Shown here piece by piece: positions 22,392 to 31,041 of a stretch of 64,000 nt of DNA. Within the stretch, counting starts at the first letter, position 1; every line of letters begins with the position of its first letter. Below the pieces are notes generated by a model that saw nothing but the letters and a program-made list of their open reading frames with translations, was not told the origin of the DNA and made no database searches. Source of the DNA: a bacterium D16-50 (GTDB taxonomy: Bacteria > Bacillota > Clostridia > Lachnospirales > Lachnospiraceae); contig RAZA01000027.1 of assembly GCA_003612485.1 (NCBI GenBank), forward strand, positions 1 to 64,000, written 5' to 3'. The position numbers were made by a program, and so were the translations under genes.

Positions 22392-23342
22392 ATGGAAAAC
22401 AACATGGAAAAGAGACAAAAAGAGACTGCCGGAGCAGTCGAAAGACAAAAACGCTATGGCCTGCTCATAGCAGGCGTAATTTTGCTGGCTGCGGGAATCG
22501 CGTTCTCCGTCTACGCTTACAATACCAGCTATCAGAACTCTCTGGCTCTTGGCAGCCAGCTTTCGGAGGCCAAGGCCCAGCTGGCCGCCGTCAAGGAGGG
22601 TTCCCAGACCGGAGACCAGAATGCCCTGAACACTCTCATAGGCCAGCTGTCCGGCGAAAAGCTGCAGCAGGAGCGCCCGTATTCCTACGGACTTATCAGC
22701 GTCTTCTTCGCCCTGCTGCTGACCATAAAGGGCATCTATAATGCGGCGGCAGGAAAGCCCATTGGCCAAAAAGCCGATATCAGCCGCATCGCTCAGGCAG
22801 GCCTTCTGGCCGCCCTCTGCTACATCGGCTTCGCCTTTTTCAAGATCGACATTCCGGCAGGCACGGAAAAGGCCTCCTTTCATTTCGGCAACGTGTTCTG
22901 CGTTCTGGCTGCCCTATTGCTGGGAGGCTATTGGGGCGGTCTGGCCGGCGCCATCGGCATGACCATCGGAGACCTGACCACCACCTACGTGACCAGCGCT
23001 CCCAAGACTTTCCTGCTGAAGCTCTGCATCGGCCTCATCGTGGGTCTGGTAGCCCACAAGATCTTCAGGCTCACCGAGAGCCACTCTGCCAAATACGTCA
23101 CCGGAGTCACCATTGCCGCCTGTGTCTGCGGCATGGCCTTCAATGTGGTGGCGGATCCCATCGTGGGATATTTTTACAAGACCTACCTCTTCGGCGTCCC
23201 TCAGGATATCACAAAGGTGCTGGTGAAGATCAGCGCCCTCACCACAGGAGTCAACGCTGTCGTGGCCGTCATCTCCGCCTCAGTCCTCTATCTGGCCCTG
23301 CGCCCTGCCCTGCGCAGAAGCGGGCTGTTCGTGGAACTGTAA
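22392..23342 (+). CDS. ECF transporter S component (substrate unknown)
   Basis: 316 residues with AAGGAGT 7 bases before the ATG. Unusual N-terminal part: one membrane segment (about 22-42), a short extracytoplasmic coiled stretch (about 45-95) and another segment (about 97-115). The rest (about 130-316) is the six-helix S-component fold: ARIAQAGLLAALCYIGFAFFKIDIP, then GNVFCVLAALLLGGYWGGLAGAIGM-type helices with conserved Gly. S components bind a vitamin or cofactor and work with a shared EcfAAT module, which is not encoded here. No known riboswitch was recognised in the 264-bp leader, so the ligand cannot be inferred. Confidence 0.8.
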   Translation: MENNMEKRQKETAGAVERQKRYGLLIAGVILLAAGIAFSVYAYNTSYQNSLALGSQLSEAKAQLAAVKEGSQTGDQNALNTLIGQLSGEKLQQERPYSYGLISVFFALLLTIKGIYNAAAGKPIGQKADISRIAQAGLLAALCYIGFAFFKIDIPAGTEKASFHFGNVFCVLAALLLGGYWGGLAGAIGMTIGDLTTTYVTSAPKTFLLKLCIGLIVGLVAHKIFRLTESHSAKYVTGVTIAACVCGMAFNVVADPIVGYFYKTYLFGVPQDITKVLVKISALTTGVNAVVAVISASVLYLALRPALRRSGLFVEL

Positions 23343-23362
23343 GGAGATCTATCTTACACCTC

Positions 23363-24349
23363 TTATTTTCGGAACTTAAGGGTGATATTTCCCATAGCGC
23401 ATTCGATCCGCATGGACTTGTCTGCGCCGTTGCTGATGCTCTTCTCCTGAGCGAAGCCCCCCATATTATCTCCGTCCAGCTGGATGCTGCCCATGGCTCC
23501 CTCCAGCTGGTAATTGAAATCTTCCTTCCGGCCTTCCAGCTCTATCTCCACATTCCCCATGGAGCAGTCCACTTCCACGTCGCCGCTGACCGCGCCCTGC
23601 GCCAGAAACTCACCCATGCCCACTTCCACGTCCAGCTTCCCCACGGCCATATCCTTAAACTCTATCTGGCCTGCGCCTACCTCCGCCTTCAGCTCCTGCG
23701 CCTTTGCGCTGCCCAGCAGGATCCGGCCTGCGCCTACTTCCAGAGAGGCTTCCTTGGCGTTGAGCCTATCGAACTCCAGCTCCCCGGCCCCCATGTCGAT
23801 CTCCACCTGATCAAATTCATAGTCCTGAGGCAGATAGAGGATCACCGTGCTCTTTTTGTTGCTCCATGACACCCCGGCCCCTGTAGTTGCCAGAACATAG
23901 AGCGTATCCCCTTCCACATACCCCTGAAACTTCCGCACGTTCTTGGTCTCCACATATATGGCATCGTCCTTGGAAAACTTTGTCTCAAAATGACAGCCTC
24001 CCACCTGAACCTCCATATTTCTGATCTCACTGCCGAGACTGTACATATCCACGTCTCCCGACAAAATCTCATGATTCTTGCTGAACATAGATGCATCTCC
24101 TATATCATAGCTCTCCATATAGTCCACCCCCAATCCCGGAATTCCCACCTCCATATCCCCCAGCTCCAAGCGTCCAAAAAAGCCCCAGCCTTCATCGAAT
24201 TCCAGCCTCACCCTGCCTCCGGTCGCCGCCTCCACCACCTGAGAGATGGTGCTTCTTCCTGCTCTGGTGCTGGCCACGATCCCCAGCGCAATGCCCGCCA
24301 CGATCATCACCAGAGCGATAATAGCACATGTCTTCATAAATTTCTTCAT
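23363..24349 (-). CDS. DUF4097-type membrane-anchored protein
   Basis: 328 residues from ATG 24349. One N-terminal membrane segment (about 5-27), then a repetitive beta-helix-like body: VEIDMGAGELEFDRLNAKEASLEVGAGRILLG and MGNVEIELEGRKEDFNYQLEGAMGSI, the periodic pattern of DUF4097/DUF4098 (bactofilin-like adhesin) families. It is the last gene of a PadR-DUF1700-DUF4097 operon. In other Firmicutes such operons respond to envelope conditions, but the exact role is unknown. It converges with the ECF gene with a 20-bp gap. Confidence 0.8.
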   Translation of the reverse strand: MKKFMKTCAIIALVMIVAGIALGIVASTRAGRSTISQVVEAATGGRVRLEFDEGWGFFGRLELGDMEVGIPGLGVDYMESYDIGDASMFSKNHEILSGDVDMYSLGSEIRNMEVQVGGCHFETKFSKDDAIYVETKNVRKFQGYVEGDTLYVLATTGAGVSWSNKKSTVILYLPQDYEFDQVEIDMGAGELEFDRLNAKEASLEVGAGRILLGSAKAQELKAEVGAGQIEFKDMAVGKLDVEVGMGEFLAQGAVSGDVEVDCSMGNVEIELEGRKEDFNYQLEGAMGSIQLDGDNMGGFAQEKSISNGADKSMRIECAMGNITLKFRK

Positions 24350-24463
24350 AATAGCGATTGTCCTCCTATTCCAATACTTGTTCCGATTCCGTTTGCTATC
24401 CAATTCCTTGCCTGTTTTCTACAAGGGGAGCGGCCCCTTTTTAGATCTCTGGCCGGAAAGCGC

Positions 24464-25300
24464 CTATGCCATGGCATTCCTTCTGCGCCCTCTGCCGAAC
24501 AAGCGCCCCACGCTTCTCCAGAAAGCAGGGGTTACGATTCCGCTCAAAGCAACGGTCAGCATCAGAAAGATCATCCCTATTCCTCCGCACACCAAACCGC
24601 CGCCCAGCAGCGCCGTCCCCACCCAAGGGTCTGCCGGAAAGCACAAGATTCCCGTTATCACCAAGGCCACCATGGCTATCAGAAGCGCCACTGCCACCAC
24701 GCCCACGCAGAGTATCACGACATACCAGCACACTACAACCGCAAAGAGAGCGCACAGCACTCCCAGTACCACAGGCGAACCAAAAACCAGCAGCGTGGCA
24801 ATCAGCGCGACGGCCCACGCAGGCAGCCCCTCCTTCTTGGCAGGCGCCCCGGATCCTCCTTGGTATGAGCAGGTCTGATTCTGCCCATAAGCGTCTTCTC
24901 CGTACACGGCTCCGCCGGACATTCCTCCGCCGAAAGCCTGACCCGCAAAAGACATATGTTCGGCATTTCCTGCACTTTCGGCAAAGCCGCTCTGGGCGGC
25001 GCTCTCCTCAGCAGCCGCTTCCTCCCCATAAGCTCCGTCTTTTCCGTATTCTATGATGGCTCTGTCGGAGGGCTGGGCCTTTGGCACAGACTCTCCGCCG
25101 TAGCCGCTGCCCAACAGATCTCTCTTGATATTCTCTGCAACTCTGGCCGGATTCCCCAGCGCCTCAATGACCTCCTGCTCGTTTTCCTTGCCCGCATCGT
25201 CAAAGTAGTCATTGTAATACTGCAGCGCCTCGTCCCTCTCTCCGGGAGCGATGCTCTGGAGCAGACGCTCCAGCTGGTTCATGAAATCCACTCTGTTCAT
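24464..25300 (-). CDS. DUF1700 (HAAS-domain) membrane protein
   Basis: 278 residues. The N-terminal HAAS domain (about 1-65; MNRVDFMNQLERLL, YYNDYFDDAGKENEQEVIEALGNP) is typical of proteins co-transcribed with PadR regulators. A Gly/Ser/Glu linker (about 70-150) leads to four or five membrane segments (about 155-265). It starts 5 bases after the padR stop, with GAGGTG upstream. Probably senses or modulates an envelope state together with the DUF4097 protein (inference). Confidence 0.85.
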   Translation of the reverse strand: MNRVDFMNQLERLLQSIAPGERDEALQYYNDYFDDAGKENEQEVIEALGNPARVAENIKRDLLGSGYGGESVPKAQPSDRAIIEYGKDGAYGEEAAAEESAAQSGFAESAGNAEHMSFAGQAFGGGMSGGAVYGEDAYGQNQTCSYQGGSGAPAKKEGLPAWAVALIATLLVFGSPVVLGVLCALFAVVVCWYVVILCVGVVAVALLIAMVALVITGILCFPADPWVGTALLGGGLVCGGIGMIFLMLTVALSGIVTPAFWRSVGRLFGRGRRRNAMA

Positions 25301-25305
25301 ATCTT

Positions 25306-25629
25306 TTACACCTCTATCCTTCCCTCGAACAGCCCCGTTACCTTATCGGCGTACTTGCGCCATTCGCTTTCATATAAATGCAGCTGCGCCCATCCCCTGC
25401 TGGTTATCTTGTAATACCGCCTATTTCTGCCCGCGCATTCCATATCGTAGACCTCCAGACATTCGTCCTTCTGGAGTCTGCGCAGAACGGGATAAAGCGT
25501 GGACTCCGACAGCTCAATCACCTGCCTGACGTCCTGAGTGATCTTGTACCCATAGGTGCCCTCCGGCTTAATGGACACCACTGCCAGCACAATCGCGTCC
25601 AGCAGCGCCGTACCCGTGTTAAATACCAT
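25306..25629 (-). CDS. PadR-family transcriptional regulator
   Basis: 107 residues, the size of the short PadR subfamily. A winged-helix domain fills most of the protein (LDAIVLAVVSIKPEGTYGYKI, then ESTLYPVLRRLQKDECLEVY, then GRNRRYYKITSRGW), with a short C-terminal dimer helix. First gene of the operon with DUF1700 and DUF4097; AAGGGG lies 8 bases before the ATG. The promoter region has two palindromes that are good candidates for autoregulation. Confidence 0.9.
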   Translation of the reverse strand: MVFNTGTALLDAIVLAVVSIKPEGTYGYKITQDVRQVIELSESTLYPVLRRLQKDECLEVYDMECAGRNRRYYKITSRGWAQLHLYESEWRKYADKVTGLFEGRIEV

Positions 25630-25713
25630 TCCATCAGCCCCTTCCCTTTATTTTCATAATCATAAACACCTCACTGCCAATTCTATGAGCATACTGCTCT
25701 GCTATATGATCAT

Positions 25714-25780
25714 ACAATATTATATGCGATATAATATTGTGCGATGCCTATACTATACTGCATATAATATTATGTGTCAA
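25714..25780 (-). promoter_or_regulatory. padR operon promoter with two palindromic operators
   Basis: Minus-strand TTGACA (25775-25780), 17-bp spacer and TATAGT (25752-25757). ATAATATTAT (25764-25773), a perfect palindrome, fills the spacer. A larger palindrome, ACAATATTATA-N5-TATAATATTGT (25714-25740), lies just downstream of the -10 box. Both share the core ATAATATT. Binding of a dimeric PadR protein at both sites would block RNA polymerase; the match of operator place and regulator gene is the evidence. Confidence 0.75.
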
Positions 25781-25882
25781 CACCTATCTCTACAAAAAAA
25801 TGAAAAAAGTATTGCATTCTGTATGAAAAAGCAGTTAAATAATAAGATAGCAATCATTGAAAATAGGAAAGCAGGGCTACTT

Positions 25883-26893
25883 ATGTCAAATTTTACATTG
25901 CCAAAGAATTATCAGTCACAGCTGAACCTCTATGATACTCAGGTCGCCATCAAAAAAGTGAAGGATTTCTTCCAGACGCTGCTGGCAGAACGGCTGCACC
26001 TCCTCAGAGTGTCCGCCCCCCTCATGGTGGATCCCGAGTCCGGCATGAACGACAATCTCAACGGCGTGGAGCGTCCCGTCTCCTTCGATATCAAGGAGCA
26101 AAACGGCCGGCAGGCAGAGATCGTCCATTCTCTGGCCAAGTGGAAGCGCTACGCCCTGAAGAAGTACGGCTTCTCAGTGGGGGAAGGCCTGTATACAGAC
26201 ATGAGCGCCATACGCAGGGACGAGGAGACGGACAATATCCATTCCATCTATGTGGATCAGTGGGATTGGGAAAAGGTCATCACCAGAGAAGACCGAAATC
26301 TGGACACCTTGAAGGACACCGTCCGAACCGTGTACAAGGTGCTTCGCAAGACCGAGAAATATATGGCCATACATTATGATTACATAGAAGAGCTTCTTCC
26401 CCATGACATCTTCTTCATCACCACCGGAGAGCTGGAAGAAATGTTCCCCGACAATACCCCCAAGGAAAGGGAATACTATATAGCGAAGGCTAAGGGGGCC
26501 GTCTGCATCATGCAGATCGGAGGCGCTCTGGCAAACGGAAAGCCCCACGACGGGCGGGCGCCCGACTACGACGACTGGGGACTCAACGCGGACATCATTG
26601 TCTATTATCCCGTTCTGGACATCGCGCTGGAGCTTTCCAGCATGGGCATCCGGGTGGACAGAGAGGCCCTGCTGCGTCAGCTGGAGGAGGCCGGCTGTCC
26701 CCAGCGCGCCCGGCTGCCCTTCCATCAGGCAGTCATAAACGAAGAGGTTCCGTTCACCGTAGGCGGCGGCATCGGCCAATCCCGCATCTGCATGTTCTTC
26801 CTGCGCAAGGCCCACATCGGAGAGGTGCAATGCTCCCTATGGCCCGCGGACACCATGGAGAAAGCCAGCCTGCAGGGACTGCAGCTGCTGTAA
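25883..26893 (+). CDS. asnA: Aspartate-ammonia ligase (asparagine synthetase A)
   Basis: 336 residues, the usual AsnA length. The start MSNFTLPKNYQSQL at 25883 is standard; the longer upstream frame is AT-rich leader. Class II aminoacyl-tRNA-synthetase-like fold with LLRVSAPLMVDPESGMNDNLNGVERPVSFD, SLAKWKRYALKKYGF, a SIYVDQWDWEKVI box and the C-terminal GGGIGQSRICMFFL motif. It makes asparagine from aspartate, ammonia and ATP in the cytoplasm. No T-box leader is seen; a possible promoter is TTGCAT at about 25812 with an AT-rich -10. It stands alone, with its transcription opposite to padR. Confidence 0.96.
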   Translation: MSNFTLPKNYQSQLNLYDTQVAIKKVKDFFQTLLAERLHLLRVSAPLMVDPESGMNDNLNGVERPVSFDIKEQNGRQAEIVHSLAKWKRYALKKYGFSVGEGLYTDMSAIRRDEETDNIHSIYVDQWDWEKVITREDRNLDTLKDTVRTVYKVLRKTEKYMAIHYDYIEELLPHDIFFITTGELEEMFPDNTPKEREYYIAKAKGAVCIMQIGGALANGKPHDGRAPDYDDWGLNADIIVYYPVLDIALELSSMGIRVDREALLRQLEEAGCPQRARLPFHQAVINEEVPFTVGGGIGQSRICMFFLRKAHIGEVQCSLWPADTMEKASLQGLQLL

Positions 26894-26960
26894 CAAGGGT
26901 AAGTCAGCGGTTCTTCTTTTAAAGCAGGCGCCGGCAGCTCCTGTTTGTCCCCAAAACCAG

Positions 26961-27028
26961 TCCGGGCCTCTCATTGTATGCGCCTATGCAGCAAAGCGCT
27001 GCGCGAGCGATACAATGAGAGGCCCGGA
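26961..27028. repeat. Long perfect inverted repeat between convergent genes
   Basis: A 19-bp perfect inverted repeat (arms 26961-26979 and 27010-27028) with a 30-base loop that holds a second small hairpin (GCAGC-N5-GCTGC). It lies 68 bases after asnA and 35 before the stop of the convergent gene. No T run follows on either strand. It could be a bidirectional terminator or barrier, or a small palindromic mobile element. Confidence 0.6.
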
Positions 27029-27063
27029 TGTACGCTGTCCTATACAGCCACAAAGGTCCTTCC

Positions 27064-27807
27064 TTATTTTTGATTCCTTCTTCCGTGTTTAATGATCCAA
27101 TCCTGCGCCTTGCTATGCCCCAGTTTCTCCCATTGCGATATTATAAGATCTGCTTTTTCCGGGGCGTCCTTATACAAGTCATTCAGATTGTTCCCCACGC
27201 TTTTTTGCACAAATTTTTCCGGATCATCTTTTAAATTTGTAAGAATACTTGTGTACCTTTCAAATTCGTCCAACGCCACAAATAATTTTTGCGACCATGG
27301 CAGCCGTATTCTAACGCCCTCACTGGCAAGCCGCCTGACATGAACATTCTCGTCGGCGGTCCATTTTATCAACTCATCCATCGCCTCTTTGGGATGTTCT
27401 CGCAGCAGCGGGCGAACAGCATACTCTCCCGTAAACCTCTTCGTCAATTCTTTCAAAAAGGAAAGCGATAGAGTCCAGTTCTCATTTCCATGCCGTTCAA
27501 CATACCTGCCAATAGGCCAAAGCCACCACCCGAGATTAAACATTCCCTCGGGCTGCGTTAATTCCGGGCCCAGCATATGGGAAAACCTCTGAATATTCTC
27601 CGTATAATTGTCAGGCATGCTTTCCTCCATAACATCCACAATACAGTCGAGCCTAGCAAATAATTCCTTGTCCTCCAATCCGCCAACCAGAGAACGGCAA
27701 AAGGCTTTCTCATCAAAATCCGGCATCACTGAAAGTATTTTTGCAGAAAGGCATAGGATATACTCGTCATTATAATGGTCTTTGTGTTTCATGCTTGTCC
27801 CCCCCAT
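27064..27807 (-). CDS. AlkC/AlkD-like HEAT-repeat DNA alkylation repair protein
   Basis: 247 residues from ATG 27807 (GGGAG upstream); ATG 27792 is an alternative. The protein is all-helical with HEAT-like repeats. NENWTLSLSFLKELTKRFTGEYAVRPLL and HVRRLASEGVRIRLPW match the AlkC branch, glycosylases that remove alkylated bases in the AlkD superfamily. Catalytic residues of the family (Asp/Glu and Trp in the lesion pocket) cannot be placed with certainty here. It is monocistronic, with no SOS box seen. Confidence 0.7.
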   Translation of the reverse strand: MGGTSMKHKDHYNDEYILCLSAKILSVMPDFDEKAFCRSLVGGLEDKELFARLDCIVDVMEESMPDNYTENIQRFSHMLGPELTQPEGMFNLGWWLWPIGRYVERHGNENWTLSLSFLKELTKRFTGEYAVRPLLREHPKEAMDELIKWTADENVHVRRLASEGVRIRLPWSQKLFVALDEFERYTSILTNLKDDPEKFVQKSVGNNLNDLYKDAPEKADLIISQWEKLGHSKAQDWIIKHGRRNQK

Positions 27808-27969
27808 ATCTCTTCTCCCTTTTTTTAAAAAACGATCCCGCTGCTGAAAATTTGCCTTATTCTTCCCAGTGTTCCAGAGCGTCAGCCGGGTAGGCATATA
27901 TGTCTTCTTCTATAACTTTATTATATTTAATCTATCCTTTTACAGTCAAGCCTTTCCGAATCCTTTTTC

Positions 27970-30186
27970 CTAAATCAATGCATCATTCCGCAATGTTTCA
28001 TTCAAATCACACTGCAGAAGACGCTTTCCGCCAATATAATAAGCAAGGGCGACAAACAATACAATCGCAGCCGCAAATATCAAAATAGGCAGAATCGGGG
28101 CTTCCGACCAGAATACCATAGGGTCTAAATAGCTTGCTGTTACGGAAAACTGCACAAACAGTACAGTAAGCGGCAATGTGATCAAAAGAGGTTTTCCTGC
28201 TATCACAAACGCTTCAATACAGAACATTTTCCGCATTTGTGGCGGCGTCAAGCCAATGGACATATATTGGGCGAATTCCCGCTTCCTTTGACGGAGAAAT
28301 CCTAACGTATTTGAAAAGACATTCGCAATTCCAATGATGGCAAGCAATACGCAAAAAGCTCCAAAAATCATTACCATGCCTTGAATTAAACTGTCATTAG
28401 ACAATCTTTCCTGTACCCGGTTTTCACTTTCAATTTCGTACCGCTTTGATACAAGCCCCACAATTTCCTGTTCCAGATCGTTCAGATCCGTAAGAGCTGC
28501 CTCTCCCCCTGAAAGAATACGGATATAACTGTCAGATTCCGCTTCAAATACCTCCCCTAAGTTCTGATTCCACATCGCAAGCGGAATAAAATGTACAAGG
28601 GCATAATTATCATATTCTTCCCTCAGCTTGGGGGCTTCCTGTGCATAAGATAAAACAGGGATTTCCAGAGTTTCGTCGTTTTTATACAGTGTTGTTGTCC
28701 GGTTATCCTCCCTCACAAAAGGAACATATTCTTTATAGCGGAAATTGCTGTTTACACTATCCCAAATACGATTTAATACAATTGCACCGTCAAGACTTGG
28801 CGCAATCCCAATCTGTGAGCAAAAGTCCAAAAAGCTTGTGTCATCCAAAACAACAATGGGTACAGATACTTGAAACCGGCCATCCGCCTTCGGGGCTCCC
28901 GCAACCGGTTCAAGCCCCCCAAGGGATGACAGTTCATCGCTCTGAAATTCTTCCGGAAGGAATGTCATCGCTTTCGCCTTTTGGTATACCGTGACATCCT
29001 GTATCTCGGAAACATCCTGCAACTCCTCTGTTAAACCAAAGTTTGATATTTCCGTGTCCTTTAAGGTTATCATGATATCCCACACATCTTGATACCGTTC
29101 AAAATAAGTAAATCTGGTACTGATATCTGCAAGGGCGGTAAAGCAAAGCATAAAAGAAAAACCCAGAAAAGACAGCAACAATGAAATGAAAGATATCCGT
29201 AAGTGTTTCTTTTGGGCCTTTAACGCGTTTCCCGCCAGTTCCCCTTCCATGCCAAAAATACAAGATAAAAACCGGGAATGTTTCTTTTTTTTCAGCGATA
29301 AATCGCCTGTATTTCTAATTGCTTCAAGCGGCGTCATCCTGCTCAGTTTTCTTGCGGGAATCCACGCAGAAAAAATTACGGTTAAGAACGAAATAAAAAC
29401 GGCAGCCGCAAATATGGACGGATGATACTGAAAAGCAGCTTCATGGCGTCCAGATACATCTGCAGCAAAAAAATTGACCGCTTTTATCAACCCAAAGCTC
29501 AGCATAATCCCAAATATGCTGCCAAGCAGCATGGGCAGTATGCTTAAAACCATGGCTTCCTGCAACAGACAGGTTCTGATTTGCTTCGGCGTAGCCCCAA
29601 TGCTGGAAAAAATGCCAAATTGATGGATTCTGGCATTCATGGATAATTCAAAAGAGCCTCGGATAATCAAGATCAGCGACACTGCCACAATCATCAGTAT
29701 CACCACATACAATGCCAAAAGCATCGGCGGCGCCTCATCCTCCGGGTCGTGTATAAAATACCGGGATAGGAGCAATGAGTTGTATTGGATGGAATCTTCA
29801 TTTCGTCCAAGCTGTGCTGCAATGAATGGCATATCATGATAAATTGTTCTGGCATTCTTAAAATAAACATCCACCACTGTTCCTTCTGTTTTGGATAGCC
29901 CTTCGTTAACTACTGCATTTTCTACATTCGCAAATTGACATACCAAAGATAATATATTATCTTCCGATAAATCATTTGAACCTGATGCTTCAAAAACAAT
30001 GCGTCCCTGCCAGTCGCCCTCCTCCAATATGATTTGTTCAACATCATAGGCCCAAAAATTGTAAGCTACGCTGCATACACAGGACAAAAACATGGCAGCA
30101 ACAAGAGCGGCCGCCATAATCGATGTGCTGGATGCACGGTTATTTTTAATATAGCTTTTGGAGTAGTCATTCCACATGCTGCTCAC
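27970..30186 (-). CDS. ABC transporter permease, two FtsX domains
   Basis: 738 residues. A membrane segment near the N-terminus (about 23-45), an extracytoplasmic domain (about 50-155), three segments (about 158-275) with IFSSIGATPKQIRTCLLQE, a fourth start (about 335-360), a larger outer domain (about 370-610) and three last segments. The second FtsX half has YMSIGLTPPQMRKMFCIEA. This duplicated FtsX form occurs in MacB-like and peptide-resistance or lipoprotein-type exporters. It overlaps the ATPase gene by 4 bp. Being next to a two-component system it may move or sense an antimicrobial peptide, but the BceB hallmark of ten segments is not met. Confidence 0.85.
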   Translation of the reverse strand: MSSMWNDYSKSYIKNNRASSTSIMAAALVAAMFLSCVCSVAYNFWAYDVEQIILEEGDWQGRIVFEASGSNDLSEDNILSLVCQFANVENAVVNEGLSKTEGTVVDVYFKNARTIYHDMPFIAAQLGRNEDSIQYNSLLLSRYFIHDPEDEAPPMLLALYVVILMIVAVSLILIIRGSFELSMNARIHQFGIFSSIGATPKQIRTCLLQEAMVLSILPMLLGSIFGIMLSFGLIKAVNFFAADVSGRHEAAFQYHPSIFAAAVFISFLTVIFSAWIPARKLSRMTPLEAIRNTGDLSLKKKKHSRFLSCIFGMEGELAGNALKAQKKHLRISFISLLLSFLGFSFMLCFTALADISTRFTYFERYQDVWDIMITLKDTEISNFGLTEELQDVSEIQDVTVYQKAKAMTFLPEEFQSDELSSLGGLEPVAGAPKADGRFQVSVPIVVLDDTSFLDFCSQIGIAPSLDGAIVLNRIWDSVNSNFRYKEYVPFVREDNRTTTLYKNDETLEIPVLSYAQEAPKLREEYDNYALVHFIPLAMWNQNLGEVFEAESDSYIRILSGGEAALTDLNDLEQEIVGLVSKRYEIESENRVQERLSNDSLIQGMVMIFGAFCVLLAIIGIANVFSNTLGFLRQRKREFAQYMSIGLTPPQMRKMFCIEAFVIAGKPLLITLPLTVLFVQFSVTASYLDPMVFWSEAPILPILIFAAAIVLFVALAYYIGGKRLLQCDLNETLRNDALI

Positions 30187-30863
30187 CTCCGTTTCTGGTC
30201 ACTGACAATTTTTCCGTCTTCGATGGTCACAATTCGGTCAGCTTCCAATGCAATTTTTTCATCATGGGTAATAAGAAGTATTGTCTGCTTTAAATTTCGG
30301 TTTGACAGCTTTAAGAGATCAATAATTTCCTTTGAATTTTTCTGGTCAAGGTTTCCTGTGGGTTCGTCGGCAAAAAGGATGGCAGGGCGGTAAATCAAGG
30401 ATCTTGCGATCGCGACCCGCTGCTGCTGTCCTCCGGATAGCTGGCTTGGCAGGCTTTCTAGTTTGTCCTCTATTCCCAATGTCTTTACAATCGTCTTAAA
30501 ATAATCCGAATCCGGCTTTCTTTTGTCAAGCAGCATAGGCATAAGGATGTTTTTTTCTGCTGTCAGAGTGGGAATCAGATTGTAAAACTGGTAAACCAAT
30601 CCAACCTTTCTCCTTCTGAAAATTGCGGCATCCGTAGCATTTAGTCCGCCAAGATCCACACCGTCTATTGTGACAGTGCCTTTTGTCGGCTTGTCCACGC
30701 TGCCCAGAATATGCAAAAGCGTTGATTTTCCAGAGCCGGATGCCCCAATGATTGCGACAAAATCGCCTTTTTCAATCGATAAGCTGATTCCATTTAACGC
30801 AGTAACCTGATTGCCGTCTTTTCCAAACACCTTTTCGATACCGTCACATCTCAGTATTTCCAT
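30183..30863 (-). CDS. ABC transporter ATPase (LolD/MacB/BceA type)
   Basis: 226 residues. Walker A GASGSGKST (40-48), Q-loop in VYQFYNLIP, signature LSGGQQQR (about 141), Walker B LFADEPTGNLD (about 162-172) and the switch His in ITHD. GNLD is characteristic of the FtsX-partner group. It energises the permease encoded by the next gene. The start is preceded by TAGGAGGATG. A separate promoter lies between it and the histidine kinase. Confidence 0.93.
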   Translation of the reverse strand: MEILRCDGIEKVFGKDGNQVTALNGISLSIEKGDFVAIIGASGSGKSTLLHILGSVDKPTKGTVTIDGVDLGGLNATDAAIFRRRKVGLVYQFYNLIPTLTAEKNILMPMLLDKRKPDSDYFKTIVKTLGIEDKLESLPSQLSGGQQQRVAIARSLIYRPAILFADEPTGNLDQKNSKEIIDLLKLSNRNLKQTILLITHDEKIALEADRIVTIEDGKIVSDQKRR

Positions 30864-30968
30864 GTCGCCACATCCTCCTATTTGTTATGCTCCATTGCAC
30901 TCGCAGCCAAGCTGCTCGTTAGCTTACGAAGTTCACCCCTGCAAGCAAGCAAACTTCTTGTAAGCTAT

Positions 30969-30999
30969 ATTATAACAAATGAAAGTGACATCTCAGTGA
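30969..30999 (-). promoter_or_regulatory. ABC operon promoter with response-regulator-type direct repeats
   Basis: Minus-strand TATAAT (30969-30974) has no good -35 hexamer; instead TCACT-N6-TCACT (30984-30999) lies over the -35 region, two direct repeats 11 bp apart. This is the geometry of OmpR-family activator sites, and an OmpR-family regulator is encoded just upstream. Leader of about 100 bases to the ATPase start. Confidence 0.55.
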
Positions 31000-31041
31000 C
31001 TGGGCCCAAGCATTCCATACTTTATGCGTTGTGTGCTATTT

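Noticed and set aside
25780..25882. T-box leader before asnA
   Set aside because: The leader is short and AT-rich, with no specifier hairpin and no TGGNACCGCG box.
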